Positions 62,776 to 64,000 of a stretch of DNA of 64,000 nucleotides are shown in pieces. The position numbers and the translations under genes were made by a program. The stretch covers positions 124,001-188,000 of the forward strand of contig JADMKE010000024.1 of NCBI GenBank assembly GCA_018780035.1, read 5' to 3'. Position 1 is the stretch's first letter; each line of letters opens with the position of its first letter. Below the pieces are notes generated by a model. That model was given only the letters and a program-made list of their open reading frames with translations. It had not been told where the DNA came from and did no database searches. Source of the stretch: Candidatus Sericytochromatia bacterium (lineage in GTDB: Bacteria; Cyanobacteriota; Sericytochromatia; UBA7694).

Positions 62776-62780
62776 ATTAA

Positions 62781-63881
62781 TTAAGGCTCTTCACTTTTAT
62801 AAATAGAATCAGACTTATTTTGAAGTTTTTGAATTATTTTTTTCACCCCGAGGCCATCACATAATTTCTGGTTTTCAGCAGAAATACGCAAATACTCTGC
62901 TTTCTGACCATATGTTTGGATGGCATTTCGCAATGCTTCGGGCTGGAACGCTTCAGCTGGGCCGAGATATTTTATCCATTGCTGTTTTGCGAGATGTTGG
63001 GCCAATAAAACCTGATTCTCTGCTAATGAAATAACGACACTTGGCAAGCCCATACACATCCGCTCCCACAGAGTTGCACCCCCAGCCCCAATTGCAAGAT
63101 CTGCTTCTGACATTAAATCTGCTAGATGGGGTCTAAAGCCAAATATGCGAGTGCCTGGGCGCAGAGTGGCTTTGTTTTCAAGCTTTTTGCGATGAAGATA
63201 ATTGGCTCCGACGACCAAATCAACAGATAAAGATGCAAAGATATCTTCCGAGAGTACCTCGAAACATAAACCAGTCATGTCTTGGGCATCACTTCCGCCA
63301 AAGAAAACCAATATTCTTTGAATATCCCCATTTCGGGGAGCACGCATTCGCAACAGTTGTGCGTACTCTGGTCGCAAGAGCGCATATGCTGGACCCAGGC
63401 AGAGTTCACAATCAGCTGGAACTTTTCCTTGATAACGGCTATCGCCATTTTCAAAAAGATTTTGATCGAGTAAGAGATCACAGTCATGTTGGCGGTTGGC
63501 CAGGTCATCTATCATCATAATCTTGCCAACAACAGACCGAATTTTCGATTGCCAAGTATGATCCAATGCATAGTGATCCGCGATCAGCCAATCAGGAAAA
63601 TCGGCACCCATGGCTTGAATTGTTTCCTCGGCATCTTGCGTCTGTGAAACACCCAACCAATTCGTATAACCTTCAAGGGATAGCTCCGTTGCTGGAGCGG
63701 GCAAGACAACATGGGGAAAATCAGTGCTTTGAAGCAATTGAATCAAATTGCCAGGGTGCTCACGACAAATAAAAGAGACATCTCCACCTTGCTGGCGAAT
63801 CCCCTCTGCCAGGGTCAGGCAGCGCATAAAATGGCCTGTTCCCATTTTTTCAGAAGCATCTACCCGAAAAATGACTTTCAT
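62781..63881 (-). CDS. pseG: UDP-2,4-diacetamido-2,4,6-trideoxy-beta-L-altropyranose hydrolase
   Basis: 366 residues. It removes UDP from the altropyranose intermediate just before PseI. The N-terminal VIFRVDASEKMGTGHFMRCL is diagnostic of PseG (a GT-B-type hydrolase with the catalytic histidine in GTGHF). QILVFFGGSD-like IQRILVFFGGSDAQDMTG and IGAGGATLWERMCMGLPSVV complete the fold. ATG 63881 is chosen as it begins on the first strand; a GTG at 63899 would add six residues, and neither has a clear ribosome binding site. The cluster continues beyond the window edge, where pseF and pseH may lie. Confidence 0.94.
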   Translation of the reverse strand: MKVIFRVDASEKMGTGHFMRCLTLAEGIRQQGGDVSFICREHPGNLIQLLQSTDFPHVVLPAPATELSLEGYTNWLGVSQTQDAEETIQAMGADFPDWLIADHYALDHTWQSKIRSVVGKIMMIDDLANRQHDCDLLLDQNLFENGDSRYQGKVPADCELCLGPAYALLRPEYAQLLRMRAPRNGDIQRILVFFGGSDAQDMTGLCFEVLSEDIFASLSVDLVVGANYLHRKKLENKATLRPGTRIFGFRPHLADLMSEADLAIGAGGATLWERMCMGLPSVVISLAENQVLLAQHLAKQQWIKYLGPAEAFQPEALRNAIQTYGQKAEYLRISAENQKLCDGLGVKKIIQKLQNKSDSIYKSEEP

Positions 63882-64000
63882 AGAAGGGAAATGTAACACG
63901 TTTGCTGAGGATTTTCAATCATTTTAGGTCAAAGCAAATTGTCCGCCGTATCTGTGCATTTTGTGCTCAGGACTGAGAAAATGGCTGATCTGACAAGAGC

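Noticed and set aside
63900-64000. Further coding sequence at the right edge
   Set aside because: The last 100 bases are a short, AT-rich stretch; no reading frame with a start or recognisable product is visible before the window ends.

Overview
The window reads as chromosome of a free-living Gram-negative-type (diderm) bacterium. An LptC-like LPS-export protein, many lipobox proteins, an ExbD/TolR homologue, pseudaminic acid genes (usually flagellin or envelope glycosylation), a cyclic-di-GMP riboswitch and chemotaxis-like domains all point that way. GC looks near-balanced by eye. A deep-branching, Cyanobacteria-associated lineage (Sericytochromatia/Blackallbacteria type) is a guess only. 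I see no rRNA, tRNA, CRISPR array, phage or transposase, and no gene-free stretch longer than 300 bases.

Layout. 1-8.2 kb: a widespread cytosolic family of unknown function overlapping an ABC-F ATPase, a lipoprotein, a TPR protein, a DUF302 protein, a lethal-factor-like zinc peptidase and an ALDH7-type dehydrogenase. 8.3-11.8 kb: a PhnA-like protein and a molybdenum-cofactor operon (moeA, moaC and a degenerate-MobB/MobA fusion). 11.9-17.1 kb: an MscS channel, an LPP20-like protein, a histidine kinase facing a response regulator, and def-fmt. 17.2-23 kb: a bleomycin-hydrolase-type peptidase, an M28 peptidase, a DUF3592-like membrane protein, an M1-like protein and a 4-helix sensor-like protein. 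23-33 kb: a 1352-residue beta-propeller protein ending in a CheA-P2-like domain, a DEAD-box helicase, a broken CAP-domain lipoprotein gene, a frameshifted photolyase and cardiolipin synthase. 33-37.2 kb: cmoA-like, ndk, an orphan peptide-binding lipoprotein, an orphan exbD and a small lipoprotein.

37.3-43.5 kb is the most interesting region. A CsgG/TPR protein and a membrane-anchored protein lead into a methyltransferase-MNIO (DUF692) fusion, a translationally coupled DUF2063-like partner, and then a peptide gene with up to eight cysteine cores of the type P-P-G-I-Y-x-C. This is the expected architecture of a ribosomally made, post-translationally modified peptide (RiPP) pathway: leader, repeated cores, MNIO enzyme, partner protein. 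The enzyme fusion and the core motif do not match any MNIO family I know. As given, the precursor has a one-base frame break in a C4 run just after the first core.

43.5-49.1 kb is a tightly packed leftward operon (GNAT, prolyl oligopeptidase, rsmD, lptC, lipoprotein, hom). At 49.3 kb a c-di-GMP-I riboswitch sits directly in front of a lipoprotein gene with an internal 41-codon tandem duplication. From 52.1 kb to the window edge lies a pseudaminic acid locus: pseB and pseC rightward, then leftward pseG, methyltransferases, a phosphoesterase, an ATP-grasp enzyme, pseI, and a HisH/HisF-like plus twin N-acetyl-sugar amidotransferase set that suggests an acetamidino-type derivative. pseF and pseH are not visible and may lie beyond the edge.
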